Under the pieces are notes generated by a model. It had not been told where the DNA came from. It was given only the letters and a program-made list of their open reading frames with translations, and did not search any database. Position numbers and translations under genes: made by a program. Shown here piece after piece: positions 50,208-63,019 of a stretch of DNA of 64,000 nucleotides; the first letter of the stretch is position 1, and every line of letters starts with the position of its first letter. Source of the DNA: Physcomitrium patens (lineage: Eukaryota > Streptophyta > Bryopsida > Funariales > Funariaceae); NCBI RefSeq assembly GCF_000002425.4, contig NC_037260.1, positions 16,201,005 to 16,265,004 on the forward strand, written 5' to 3'.

Positions 50208-50779
50208 AGTCAAGGACAAGAACTTGATGAAAAAATAATTCAGACAAGTGAGCCTTCACTCAAAGAGAGGTAACAAAATATATATAAACAAGTATATATA
50301 TTAAAAGAAAAACTGGAATGGTTATTGCCAAAAGACAAGAAAACTAGAGACCCTTGAAAGTAGACTAGAAGCAAGAAAGGAGTTGACAAGAGTGAAGAAG
50401 CCTTCACTCTTGTCTCTATATATACTATCTAACTAGGGGCTATGTGGCGACGTTCTATAGGACCTCCAATATGTGTTGACTTTGTAGGACACATGCCTTG
50501 ACTTACAAGGCTAGTTTTTCTACATGTGGGCCACATAGTTAGCTTGACCTTCAAGCTAACAACATATGTCGCACATGGCCAACTTGTTGACCACGTTTCT
50601 AATCCAAAAAATCAATTAAAGACACCTATGAAGTCAAAGCAGCCTCTAGGAAGCTTCTAAGAAGCTTCTAAGAAGCTTTCATATTAAATATTATAGAATT
50701 AACTTACTTTTACCTACTTTTATTTACTTCTACCTTTTTGTATATGTAATTATTAGCTTACATGATTATGGCCATGACA
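50208..50779 (-). repeat. 3' LTR of chromovirus C
   Basis: The extra length relative to its partner comes largely from a short local duplication of an aagcttctaag word. The hairpin (50385-50414) and upstream palindrome are perfect. Confidence 0.92.
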
Positions 50780-50820
50780 TTACTCCCCCTTCTAGAGACA
50801 AGTTCCACTAAGAGTGGTCA

Positions 50821-51243
50821 TCATATGTTGAGGAAATCTATGATGCGACGAATTGTATTCGCCACATACTTTGATCTCTGTTCTCTTCGAAGATGATTGA
50901 TAGGGCCTCTCAATCATCGGTAGTGTCCCATACCAGGGCAGGAAGACTACCCAATTATTTGATCATTGTTGAGGCCTTCGTATCTTCCTTCAAATAGAAT
51001 ATTTGGAACACCATCAGGAGTTGTTCCTACCTCTAGCAAAATCACCAAACATCGGGAGTCCCTTCCCAAATTGTGATATCAAATGCATTATATCTCACCA
51101 TCTATTCGAAGAAGAGCATGTCGTTCTTGAAGATCTTCATCTCGATTGCGTCGACTTGAAGGTTGTGACAATCGTAATGTCTCGTCCGGCAGGTCAGCAA
51201 ATGAAGGCTCTTGAGTTGAATCCGCTAGTTGTTGGTTCTCCAT
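50821..51243 (-). pseudogene. Accessory 3' frame of chromovirus C (unknown product)
   Basis: This is the 423-bp counterpart of 34388-34810 and 13722-14144. It lies in the same place between pol and the 3' LTR, on the sense strand, and aligns without net length change. The shared GTTPDGVPNILFEG and RRIIDFLNI words are present. It is decayed. The product is unrecognised. Confidence 0.65.
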
Positions 51244-51415
51244 CTCTTGAGCGCCACTACTACAATGAAGCTACGAACAAGAATTGAAAGTAGAATGTTA
51301 TCTTGCCTAGATGTTGTTTCTTTTATAAAAAAGGTTTTCATCTTGATTTTGATGGATGTCGTCGATGTAAAGCCTCCACCACCTTTGCTGCATTTGCAAG
51401 ATTCTTTATTGGCTC

Positions 51416-54400
51416 TCATGTACGTTCACTAATACCATATTCGTGCCAATGGACAAGATATTCTAATTTATTTTGGTGTCGCGTTGAATCTAAGACTTCT
51501 AATACTTCAAACTCTTTATTATTGTCCACTTTTATAGGAGGAGGTGGAGCTTGTTGTCTTCTTGGTATGTCCACTGTCTTGTATGGTTCAAGAAGAGACA
51601 CGTGGAATACTCGATGGATTTTCATTGACTCCGGTAGATATAAACGATATGCAACTGGATTGATTTGTGCAGAAATAGAAAATGGTCCCAGCCTTCGATA
51701 GTCCAACTTGTCACAAGGACGAGTGGTCTTGATATTGTGACAAAGTAGCCATACCTTATCACCCAAGATGAATGATGGTTGTTCCTTTCGATAGACATCC
51801 GCATTGGCCTTTTGTTGTTCTTTAGCTTCTTTTAACTACGCCTTCATCGTTGCATGTAGCTCTGATAAATGAATTGCCAAATCTTTCGCAGCAGGATTAT
51901 CAACTTTTGAAAAGTCAAAAGTATTAAGTCGTGGATGATAACCATAATTAGCAAAAAAAGGTGTTTGTTTTGTAGAAGAGTGTACCGTGTTATTGTAAGC
52001 AAACTCTCCCAATGGCAAAAGAGTTGTCCAATCATTTTGTTGGTAGTTAATGGTACATCTTAAATATTACTCTAAAACTTGATTAACACGCTCCGTTTGT
52101 CCATCAGTTTGAGGATGGAATGCCGAAGATAGTTTTATATCCACTTTAAGAATCTTGAAAAGAGTCCGCCAAAATCTTGATACAAATTGAGTTTTCCTAT
52201 CTGATATAATATCCTTGGGTAATCCATGATATCGATAGATATTGTCAAGAAAGAGCTTAGCTGTTTCTTCACCTGTGATAGATTTTGTACATGGTACAAA
52301 ATGTACCATCTTGGTAAAACGATCTACTATCACGAATATAGAGTCATAAGAACCTGAGATTGAAAGATCCATGATGAACTCTATAGAAATAGAAGACCAT
52401 GGTTGTTCTGGAATGGGTAATGGCTGAAGAAGTCCAAAAGGTCGATGACGAGGAGTTTTCGATCTTCAACAAACTTCACATGATTGTACAAAATCTTTAA
52501 CTGCCTTCCACATTTGAAGCCACCAAAAATCCCTAGATATCAGCTCCAAAGTCTTATTATATCTAAAATGTCCTGCTACTGGGAAGTTGTAACGAGCTTG
52601 AACAACACATAAAGGAGCTTCTCGTTCTAGAACATATAGGCGTCCTTCAAAATAGAGTAGGTTGTTCTTGTATTCAAATTTAGATGGATCATGAGATTTA
52701 GAAGAATTGTTCTTGATATCATGAACAAGAGGGTCTGAAGACATACTTAATTGGACTTGCTTAAAGAAAGTTAAATCAATAGTCAATGTTGATTTTATTG
52801 CTCGAAGATGAAATTATTCCGGCTTCAAGAGAACCGTTCTTTATTGCTCAAAAGCTGCAACTCCTTCTTTTGGTGCAAGATAAGAACGTCTAGACAAGGT
52901 ATCGGACAAACCTTGGTATTTTTCTGGCCGATAAGTGATGATGAACTCGAATCTTGATAAAGACATGCTCCAATGAGCTTGGCAACGATTTAATACGTGT
53001 GCTGACATAAAATATTCGAGGTTCTTGTGATCCGTATACACGGTGAGTGGACTAGAAGCGCCTTCTAGATAATAACGCCATTCTTGAAAAGAATCCACAA
53101 TTGCAAGAAGTTCTTTGTCGTGGATCTCATAATTGATTTTTGCTGCTGAGAATTTTCTTGAATGAAAGGCTACTGCATGAAGTTTGTCATCTGTTTCCAT
53201 TTGTGATAAAATCGCACCCAGAGCAAAGTGTGATGCATCTGTTTCCATAAAGAATGCTTTGGAAAAATCAACACGATACAAGATTGGTGCAAAAATAAAC
53301 GCTGTCTTCAAAGATTCAAAAGCAACTTCTGCTTCTTGATTCCATTGGAGTTTGTCTTTATAAGTCAAATGTGTAAGTGGAGCTGCAACTTGAGAGAAGT
53401 CTTTAATGAAGATCCGAAAGTAGTTGGCAAATCTCAAAAAACATTGGACATCTCTTACCGTTTTTAGGATCTTCCAGTCTATAATAGTTTGAACTTTCTT
53501 AGGATCCATCACAAGTCCATCATTTGAAATGATGTAACCTAAGAAATCGACTTGAGTAGTGTGGAATACACACTTTTCTATCTTGGCATAGAGTCCTGCA
53601 TCTCTTAATTTTTGTAACACATGACGAACATGAAGTTCATGTTCTTTTGGATTCTTAGAATAGATCAAGATGTCGTCTAGATAACATACCACAAAATCGT
53701 CCTAAAACTCTCAAAAAACATCATTCATTAAATGTTGAAAAGCTGCTGGTGCATTTGTAAGTCCAAAAGGTATGATGTTGTATTCAAAATATCCATACCT
53801 AGTTCGAAACACAGTCTTCCATTCATCTCATTCTTTGATGTGTACTAGATTGTATGCTCCTCGAAGATCTATTTTTGTATAGATCTTAGCTTGATTCAGC
53901 TGATCAAGAAGTCCAGATATTAAAGGTAGTGAATACCTGTTTTTGATGGTAATCTTGTTGAGTCCTTGATAATCAACACACATCCGCAATGATCCATCTT
54001 TTTTCTTCACAAATAGAATTGGAGCTCCTATCGGAGATTTAGAATGGCATATGAAATTCTTGGCTAGATTTTCTTCAATATACTCCTTGAGTTCAACCAA
54101 CTCATTTTGTGATAAACTATAGATTGGTCCGAATGGTGGTTGTTCTCCTTCTTGAAGGTCAATTGAGTAATCATAGGGACGATGTTCCGGGAGTGTATCC
54201 ACATTTTTTTTTTCGAATACATCTTGAAATTCTTGATATTGGCTTGGAATGCCACTTGAAGTCTTTTCACCAGTAAAAACGGGTGTAGCATAAATAATGT
54301 ATGGTGATTCTTTCATAGCAGCATGCAAGAAAGCTTTTGCACCTATATATAGAGGTTTAATTGAACTGGACTTATGACTCTCTACTTGTTTAACTACACT

Positions 54401-54825
54401 GTTAGTTATACTTTCAAAGAAAATGAGAGTTCGGGAAATCTAGTCTATTTGAGGGTTGTATTTTCTAACCACGATAAACCTAAAATGACTGGATTAGAGG
54501 GAGATCTAATGATATTAAATACTACAAAACTATTATGACCATTGATTATTACTTCTATAGGAAGGGTTTCATGAGTAATATCTCCAGAAGACAATGGACG
54601 ACCATCTATGACTTCTACATGAACAGGTTTAGTTTTCTTTACTAAAGATATGCTATGTCTTTTAGTAAATTCTTCATCTAAAAAATACGATGAGGCTCTT
54701 GAATCTAATAAGGGAGAGACTTTGTAATATTTAGGTCCTAAAATAACATTTAATGTAAAACAAGGAGAGAGCTCTGAGGAGAGAATAAGACCTTTACTAG
54801 AAGTTGTGCAAGGTTCCAGGTGCAC
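51416..54825 (-). pseudogene. pol region of chromovirus C
   Basis: From right to left: protease with LLDSRAS and ILGLSWLE; RT with [19 protein letters not shown] and YLDDILIYSK; RNase H with FFMETDASHFALGAILSQ; integrase with SDRKTQFVSRFW and HPQTDGQTERVNQ; chromodomain with NKLEYLVHWHEYGISE. The order and wording are those of B. The RT/RNase H stretch 53692-52841 is the longest open piece of pol in this copy. It is broken. Confidence 0.88.
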
Positions 54826-54839
54826 GGTCTTTATTGTAG

Positions 54840-55838
54840 CTAGACAGACTCGTTTTCTGACATATTATCTTCTTTCACAGCCATACTCCTCATTTTGTGA
54901 TTGCGTCGTTTCTTTGGACAATGTTGAGTAGTGTGGTTTGGTTCTCCACAATATAAACATAATCCTTCTTGACGACAACAAGTCTTTTCTTGCTCAGTAA
55001 GAGATTTGAAACGTACTGCATCAATTTGCATATCCTCTACTTCCAAATGTATGTGTTGAAGAGATGTTGGTGTTGCCATTGAATTATAGTAACGTTGAGG
55101 TCCACTTGTACGGTTCTCAGATCAAAATTCAAAAAGGCGATTGTCGCACTTCACAGCAAAGTCAATTGCTTGACTCAATGTTTGAGGATCAGGTAAGTTG
55201 AGCATTAATTTTTTTACCTCATATTATAATCCATAGAGAAATTGGCTAATAAGTGCAGCATCATCCTACATGATATCAGTTGCAAGTTGTTGAAATTGTG
55301 AAGCATATAACGTTACTGATCAATTACCTTGTCGTAAAATATGGATCTTATTGGTTGCAACACGAATTGCATCATGTTCTCCATACATGGATCAAAATTC
55401 CACCAAAAAAGCCTCTAGATTATCCAATATTGGATCTCGTCATTCAAGAAAAGATGAAAACCACGATAGTGTCGAACCTGAAAGAAGCATACCAATGAAT
55501 CTAACTTGTGATCTTGGAGTTGGATAGCTTTGGGGTTGAAGTTCAATCACAAGTTGCACTTGATTAATAAATCCTCGAAACTTGGATTTGGTGCCATCAA
55601 ACTTCTCGGGTAGGGCAATTCTTGATTCTCTAACATTTGAAGGGCGTTCCACCATAGGAAAAAGGACATGGTTTGGTGCATATGTTGAAGTAGCTCCAAC
55701 CATTTCTATATCTTCACTTCCTGCCAATCTTGTTGCTCCTTGTGGTGGTAAATTGAGTTGATGCATTGCAAGCATTAACTCCCTCAATTGCTCTTGCATT
55801 TGTGCCATTGCACTCTTTATTTCAAGAAGTTCTGCCAT
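54840..55838 (-). pseudogene. gag region of chromovirus C
   Basis: It starts MAELLEIKSAMAQMQEQLRE, continues with a capsid-type segment (ALPEKFDGTKSKFRGFINQ, LLSGSTLSWFSSF) and a CCHC knuckle at about 54970-54930. It is broken in the middle. Confidence 0.85.
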
Positions 55839-56050
55839 GATAACACTTAGAATAGAGAAGATGTCTAATATCGCTCAAGACAAATAGAAGAGAGGACTTG
55901 CGGACAAAGAAAATACTAAGGACAATATCAGTTTAGAAGAGGGTAATCTGCAACTTCTAATGTGCTTATATCTTATCAAGAAAAAAGGGTAATCCACTTT
56001 TAATCAAGATTAGGCAAAGCTCTGATATTGTAGGTGTACTCTTGTCAATC

Positions 56051-56608
56051 TGTCAAGGACAAGAACTCGATGAAAAAATAATTCAGACAAGTGAGGCTTC
56101 ACTTAAAGAGAAGTAACAAAATATATATAAATAAGTATATATATTGAAAGAGAAACTGGAATGGCTATTGCCAAAAGACAAGAAAACTAGAGACCCTTGA
56201 AACTAGACTAGAAGCAAGAAATGAGTTGACAAGAGTGAAGAAGCCTTCACTCTTGTCTCTATATATACTATCTAATTAGGGGCTACGTGGCGACGTTCTA
56301 TAGGACCTCCAATATATGTTGACTTTGTAGGACACATGCCTTGACTTACAAGGCAAGTTTTTCTACGTGTGGGCCACATAGTTAGCTTGATCTTCAAGCT
56401 AACATGTATGGTACATGGCCAACTTGTTGACCACGTTTCTAATCCAAAAAGTCAATTAAAGACACCTATGAAGTCAAAGCAGCCTCTACGAAGCTTCTAT
56501 GAAGCTTCTATATTAAGTATTATAGAATTAATTTACTTTTACCTACTTTTACTTACTTCTACCTATTTGTATATGTAATTATTAGCTTACATGATTATGG
56601 CCGTGACA
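56051..56608 (-). repeat. 5' LTR of chromovirus C
   Basis: This 558-bp LTR has the family TATA region, a perfect 13-base-arm hairpin (56228-56257) and a perfect upstream palindrome. Confidence 0.93.
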
Positions 56609-56613
56609 TCACC

Positions 56614-59590
56614 TCACTTCATATAATAAAAGCAACTATTTTTTTTGCCATTCTAAACTTAAGCCTTCTTTGATTTTTCATAGAAATGTAATTTTAAATG
56701 CCTTCTTAACTATTAGAATATTTTTCAATAATTAAACAAAGGTGATATTAATCTTTAACTTACTAAGATCATCTCATAAATTATATTCTTGTGTAGGATT
56801 CTTCCACATTCTTGTGTTATTAGAGAACTTCAAATGTAGAAATTTTGGGATCCTCCTAACTATGATTGTTTAGATTAATATTTGGCTTGTGTTTAATTTT
56901 AAGATTTTGAAAGAATAGTTCTTCTATGAAAGGACCAAATTTCACAGATTCAAATGTATTATTTTATGTTAACTTAATTATGTCCTTCTTGACTTGTTCT
57001 AGATTTAAAAAACAAGGTAGATTCTTTGAGACAATACTCTTTTTTTTTGATGAATAGATAAAGATGCAGCTCTAAATCTAAATATTACTATTAAAGCTTG
57101 TATCACATGTAGGTTATTTTTCCTTTATTGATTTTTTTTAAAGGTTTTTGAATTCAATTCATGGAAAAAGGCTTGATTGGCATTAGGCTAGGGGAGATTT
57201 GAATATATTTCAACTCTTTTATGGATTGAGATACAAATTTCATATTATGAAATCTTTAGCCATATTTTGGTAGATTAGAAGGATTTTAATCTTAAGGTTG
57301 ATATTGATAAAGATTTAATAGAATAAATCTAAAATTAATTTGAAGTCCATTAGGTACATTCAGGATATGTCTATTATTTTTATAGTCATAATATAAGTTT
57401 AGAGGCCCCAATTTATTGTTTGTTGGAGGTTGTCTTACTCCATAATTATCAAATGATTGTTGAATATAACTACCAGGTAGAGGTTGTAAGAAAACCATTC
57501 TATTTGGTTTTCTATAAAACTCCATAAGATGGTTACAACAACAATTTCTATACTCCACTTGCTCTTCAATCCAATATTGATCAAGTCAATATTTTTTTTG
57601 TAAAATGTGTAGAAGTCTATTTATTATTTAGCTTAACTTCTAAGATATTTGTTCTTAGAATTAAATCCTTATTGCCTCAAATTACATCCTTGGTAGGATT
57701 GATTTTTGTATGGAAAGACATGGTTAGAAATATTAGTTTTGTAGAAGTATGAGATAGTAAAATTAGACAAAATATCCTAACTATCTACATTGAATATATT
57801 ATAATCTTATTATATGTCTTTTTGACTCAATAGAAGTAGGAGAGGATTGAAATTGGAATTTCTAGCTAATCCAATTAATTTTTTTATCATCAACTTCATT
57901 TGATGAAAGCCTTGGATTTAAAATTTTAACTGAAATACTTTCATCTATTTTTTTAAATCCTCTTTTTACCTATTATTTTCAATAGGATATGTCAAGGCTA
58001 ATGATAAAGTTTGAGGCCTAATATTTAAAGATAAAAAATAAGCTCCTATAGTTGTAGAAATCAATGGCAATTGTTCATGCATCTAAGAGCTTGATGCAAC
58101 AAGAATCTTAGCATATATAGATAGATATGAAGCTAAAGATATTATGTTCTTCTTTATGCCACAATCTTTCATGCTCTTTATTTATTTATTCTACTTCTTT
58201 TACCACATGTTTGGTTGCTATATGGTCTTTAAGGCATGTATGGAGGATTTCTTTCATAATTTGTTTAAGTAAATTTTTGATTAAAAAAATACTTTAAAGT
58301 ATCATTCATGAATGTGAGCAAAATTAATAGCTCCAATGGTTAGTTATAATCAATTTTTTGATTTTTAACATATTTTTACTAATATTAATGCTAATATAAT
58401 TAACTTATAGATTCAAATTAGTTTTTTAGTTGATTATGAATTTATTCATATTTTTAGATTATTAATTAAGTAGATAATTCTAATTATTAGATTGAGTGAT
58501 TTTTTAAAATTCTAAAAATATTAAGTTTAGATGTCTATAATTTCTTTTTTTTGATCTGATTTAAATCCTCATTTAATACTAAAATTAGAATTTTAGTAGA
58601 ATTTTTCTTTTAAGTCTTAAAAATTATATCTTGAATTAATCCACAATCTTAGTTTTCAATCCTAAGGCTAATTTCTAATTTGACTTTGGTTAAAAAATCC
58701 CTTAAGACTAGTTGTTCTATCTTCCTATTTAATTTTAAGATTTTTTAAGCTTAAATTTCATGCCACAATTTAAATGGATTAAAAATATAAAGTCTAATTG
58801 TTAAATTAATGATGATTTCTAGAAGATGGAGGTGAGCTAATTGTTGTAGTGGAATTCCTCTCTTAGTAATTTTAATCACTATTTGGAATTGAAAATTGGA
58901 GAAAAAGAAAAAAAATCATAAGTGTATTAATTCAAGGCCAAATTGTAATTGGATCTTGGATTTGCTAAGGGTTCATGTTTAAGGAAGTTTAAATTGAAGA
59001 ATAGTGATCATGATGGCTTTGATGGCAAGAATCCTTGCTGATCTCCAATTAGATTGAATAAAATTAGAATTATAGTTGGATTTTATAACTAAATTAGCAA
59101 ATTAATTAATTTTTATGATTTAGAACTTGGATTTGGACTTATGAATAGTCAACTTTAGAATGAAAATATGTTTTAAAAAAAATGGTGGTGTTAGTTTTTC
59201 CAAAAAGGTGTTAATTTTTGAGTTATAGGAATTTTCAGCCTTAAAATCGGATTTAGGCTTAGAGTGATTGTAGACCCTTGATCTTCGTTAGGAATTTTTT
59301 TGATTTGACTGGTAGAGATGTGGCTGCCACCTTTGGACCTCCTCCCACTTGGTTAAGAGGGCTTGGATGGCCGAGCTCCCTTTCTTTTTTCTCCCTTTTG
59401 TAAGGCGAAGCTCTGCCAAATTGTTTTTAGGATTTTAATTGAAGGAATCTTTTCCTACCTTCTCACTATCTTGGTATTTTTTTCCTCTCAATCACTCAAT
59501 AATTTATGCTTTTGAGTAATATTTAATACTCATATTTTTCTAATTATTAGCTTTTCTATGATGCAAGCTACGAGTAATTTGAAGCTTGGA
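56614..59590 (-). mobile_element. Element D continued, right of C (broken, mostly non-coding)
   Basis: The minus strand at 57558-57292 is open, with Pro/Gln-rich wording and a run resembling a degenerate knuckle, fitting the end of a gag upstream of the protease at 50.0 kb. Beyond 57.6 kb I see only AT-rich DNA, apart from a short GC-richer patch at about 59.28-59.44 kb. The distance to the next gag-like piece at 61 kb suggests a further insertion or a very long leader. Confidence 0.4.
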
Positions 59591-59592
59591 CG

Positions 59593-60205
59593 AATTTTTG
59601 GCAAATTTTCAAGTGGCAGGGGGACTATTGCCCTTGGCAACGTGGGAGTATCAACTTTGAAAATTTGTAACTTGATGATCTCTAATTCAATTTTAATATA
59701 ATTTAATATTATGAATATAATTTAAATTTTAATTTATTAAAAAATTTGAATTACTAACTTTCAAATTATAACAAATTTTTGATGATTTTTAGAGTGAGGA
59801 AAAATCTACTACTTTAGTAGCTTAGAGCAATTAACTTTGGAAAAACGTAGCTTAATACATAGTGATGTTTTGTCATTGAATTGTATTTTGAAAAAAAACT
59901 TGCTAAGTTTTGTTTTAGGAAAAATTAGATTATTTAACCTTAAATCACTAACCAACTTTTAGTGAATTTTTAAATAAAAAAGGTTTGCTGCTAAGGCAGC
60001 TCAAATGACTCTACTTGGAAAAAATCATATTTCAAGCATTTCGGATTGGATTGCCACAAGATTTAAAAAGATAGAAGTATATTAGAGTTAACTTAGATCA
60101 CATCATAATTCACATACATTGGAGGCTTAGAAAATATTTGGTGAATTTTTGAGTGGCAAAGGTGGCTATAACTTGACATAATTAAGGTTTGTTATTGTTT
60201 TACTC
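59593..60205. repeat. Decayed tandem array, about 180-bp period
   Basis: Related units begin near 59593, 59774, 59954 and 60133 (steps 181, 180, 179). Each opens with a variant of aatttttgg..aattttt..agtgg, then a TGCC/GGCA-like mirrored word, then actttggaaaa or similar. Identity between units is low, perhaps half to two thirds. Units are non-coding. The first and last edges are uncertain. Confidence 0.5.
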
Positions 60206-60970
60206 TCTAATCATCTTCTAATAACATTCTTTTAGCACCTAATTTATTATATTAGTTTTTATTTGTCTTATTATTTTTATTTAATATTATTTAATAATTT
60301 TTAAGAACTTTTTCCTCATTCCAATAATTAATGGTAAAGTTTTATCTTTTCATCCATATTTATCTTTAAAAGATAAAAGAAAAAATTAATCTTATCTTTT
60401 TATTTTCAAATTTTATTTTTAATTTTAATTTATAATTTATAATTTTTATCTTCAACTTTTATTGTGGTTATTTTAAACTCTTTACTTGACTTTTAGTTAT
60501 CAATTTTATTTTATTTTATTTTATTTTATTTTTTATTCATAAATTTCTGAATTTAAGCTTGATTAAATAAACCTTAGAAGGAAATTAACTTATTAGACTA
60601 TAACATGTAAGAAATTATAAAAATTATATACTTACCTTATTATATTTGATTGAATTAATTGTGATTATTATATCATTTATTTATTTATTTATTTATTTAA
60701 TATTTTTATGGTTTAAGTGTTCATATTGGTTAATATTGAATTTTAATCTAAGTTATAATAGAATCAGATTGAACTTAAGTGAGGGGAGAAAAAATTGCTC
60801 ACAATGAGCAAGCATCCTACAAACTTTGTCACCACTAATTCAAAATGACAAATATACAATATAATTTCTTTATATTTTTTTAATTTAAAGAAAGATAAAA
60901 TAATTAAGACCATATTTTGCCTTATTTTAGGTTAAAATTTTTCTAGGAAAGCTCATTGGATTGTATCCCA
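60206..60970. repeat. AT-rich stretch with TTTTA and ATTT microsatellites
   Basis: A TTTTA run lies at about 60503-60534 and an ATTT run at about 60675-60699. No gene is seen. Confidence 0.7.
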
Positions 60971-60972
60971 AG

Positions 60973-61250
60973 TTAAGAAGGTATAACGAGGATAGTTGTA
61001 ATATTACTTATATGCCTCCATTTTTTTAACTTGGTTGGAAACCACATTAAATAATAATAGCTATTTGTTATCAAACATGTAGTGAGTTTTTTTATAAAAT
61101 ACTTTATATGGACCAAAAGATCCTCATTTCTTGTATCTCTAAAGGTTGAAAGATTAGAAGACATAAGGATAGGAGTGAGTCCCTCTGAAACTCAAATAGA
61201 TAAACTTCTTAATTGAACTAAGCAATTAATTGGTATAGATGGTAGTTCTT
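60973..61250 (-). pseudogene. gag-like remnant, probably of element D
   Basis: The minus-strand frame 61164-60973 contains ITNSYYYLMWFPTKLKKW, which lines up with ITNTCCYLVWFSSTLKDRALKW in the element E gag at 28.0-28.2 kb. D and E therefore look like one family. It is broken. Confidence 0.5.
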
Positions 61251-63019
61251 TACTTTCTACTCTATTTAGATCTATTTTCTTTGGTGGTTGAAATAAATGA
61301 GCACTTTCTTGATCCAAATTACTTGTATTATCTATCAAAAGATTTAAAAATAAGCTTCATGAATCTTTTGAAGATCTTTCAAAAAAAAGATCTTTAAATT
61401 CTTCAAAGAGATTTCTAAGAATTGTCATGTTATAGTTTGGCTACTATATGAAAATATTGTGTTTATATATTTGATATATAATTTATTAAGTAACATGATG
61501 AGAGTCATATTAGTAGATTTTAATTGATTATAGAATATAATTAGATTATTACTTTAAAAGGAGGTTATTTAAAAGAACTACTATTAGTATTTAAATAACT
61601 TTTTTTTCTTTTGATAGTAGCTTTTAAGATTAATTTTGGTTGATAATAAATTTTACATATTTAAAGTCACTTTTGATAGACATTGGTGACCATTAAAGAC
61701 TTATTTCGTTTCTTTTATTTGATATTTAAGATATATATTATGTAAAACTTATTAGAAAAAGGAATGAAAAAAAATCTTGATAGCAAAAAAAAAAAGTTAA
61801 GACATCTATATGGATGAATGGAGATAGATGATAAAAATCTCCATTCCTATTGGCCAAAAATCATGCTCAATAGATTTTAAAGAGGCTTCTAGAGGCCTTA
61901 TTAGAGATTAGGAATTAAGATTACTCATTTGAAACCATTTGAACTTTAAAAGCTAGGATTAGTAAGTTCAAGGTTTTGGCTATGATTTTAGTGCAAATTT
62001 TAGATGATTTGGAGTTTTTATAAGAAAGATATAGATACTCAAAGTTAGGATGTAGGTTTTGTACCTAGTGTCACTCTTTTGGATATAACATGTGCATTCA
62101 AAAAGTAATGAAGGATTGGTGAATGGAGTTGAAGAGATTTTTTATTTTTTTATTTTATTACACTTTTTGTATATTGCTTGATGAATTCTAAACTAAGATA
62201 AAGGAGTTATAGGAAGTTGAAGTTAGTGCTTACAATCTAAGGGTAGTAAATAATCTGATTTACTAGTGGTTTTATTTTGAGCTATGTCATGAGCAATTTG
62301 ATAAGATTTTGGCTAATTTTTTCTTGAAATATGTATAATTATATTAATAAAATTTGTACATAAATTTTGTAGCATTTTAATTTTGGATTTTTGAGATATG
62401 AAGAAAATAGTGCTCAGGTACTTGTAATTTAGAATTTAGAACACCTATTAGGATTTCTAAGATGCCAAAAGATTGGTAGCAAATTTGTAGTTCATTTTTT
62501 TTGAAGTTAAGCTTAAAGATAATAAAAGTACTATTTAAAAATTTTAAAAAAATTGAAAAATTGAATTAAGAGGTACAAGATTTTAAAATTTGAAGGAAAA
62601 AAAATTGAAAGGATTTTACTATATTTTGAATATTTATGCAAAATAAAAGGATTTTTGAAAGCTAAGACTTGTATATAAGTTTAAAATGGAATAAATCACT
62701 TATTAGAGCTTAGGCAAGAAGTTAAAACTAAACTCTCTATAGCTAGATATCTCGTGTATTTTCTAATTGCAAATTATACCATAGAATACCATATTTAAAT
62801 TTAATCTAAGACTTGAAGTCCAAATGTTTGGCAATGAAGTTCTTACAGTTTTAAAGCATTTTAGATTTTTCAAAGGTTGTACAAATATAAGTTTATAGAA
62901 CCTAGTAGAGAGCTGCATTAAATTTCTACGTTTACAATATTATTTTTAAAAGTCAAAAACTAAAATAATTAAAATAAGCTAATTAAAGTAATTTATAGAA
63001 TTTAATTTTTTATTATCTT
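61251..63019. other. AT-rich stretch, no gene seen
   Basis: There are no open frames of note. It lies between the gag-like remnant and the LTR-like segment of element D, where an untranslated leader would be expected. Confidence 0.4.

Larger units (their letters stand above)
50208..56608 (-). mobile_element. Chromovirus C, Ty3/gypsy LTR retrotransposon with chromodomain (broken)
   Basis: LTRs at 50208-50779 (3', 572 bp) and 56051-56608 (5', 558 bp) differ by several percent by eye. A perfect 5-bp target duplication TCACC lies at 50203-50207 and 56609-56613. On the minus strand the interior reads gag (55838-54840, zinc knuckle CLYCGEPNHTTQHC), protease (54825-54445), reverse transcriptase/RNase H (54328-52841), integrase (52786-51830), chromodomain (about 51500-51420) and the accessory frame. 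A tRNA-Met-type primer site lies at 56013-56030. It is broken at roughly a dozen or more places. It is intermediate in age between B and A and sits inside element D. Confidence 0.95.

Noticed and set aside
59280-59440. Exon-like GC-richer patch
   Set aside because: Too short, no open frame with homology and no splice partners; more likely a remnant of a mobile element.
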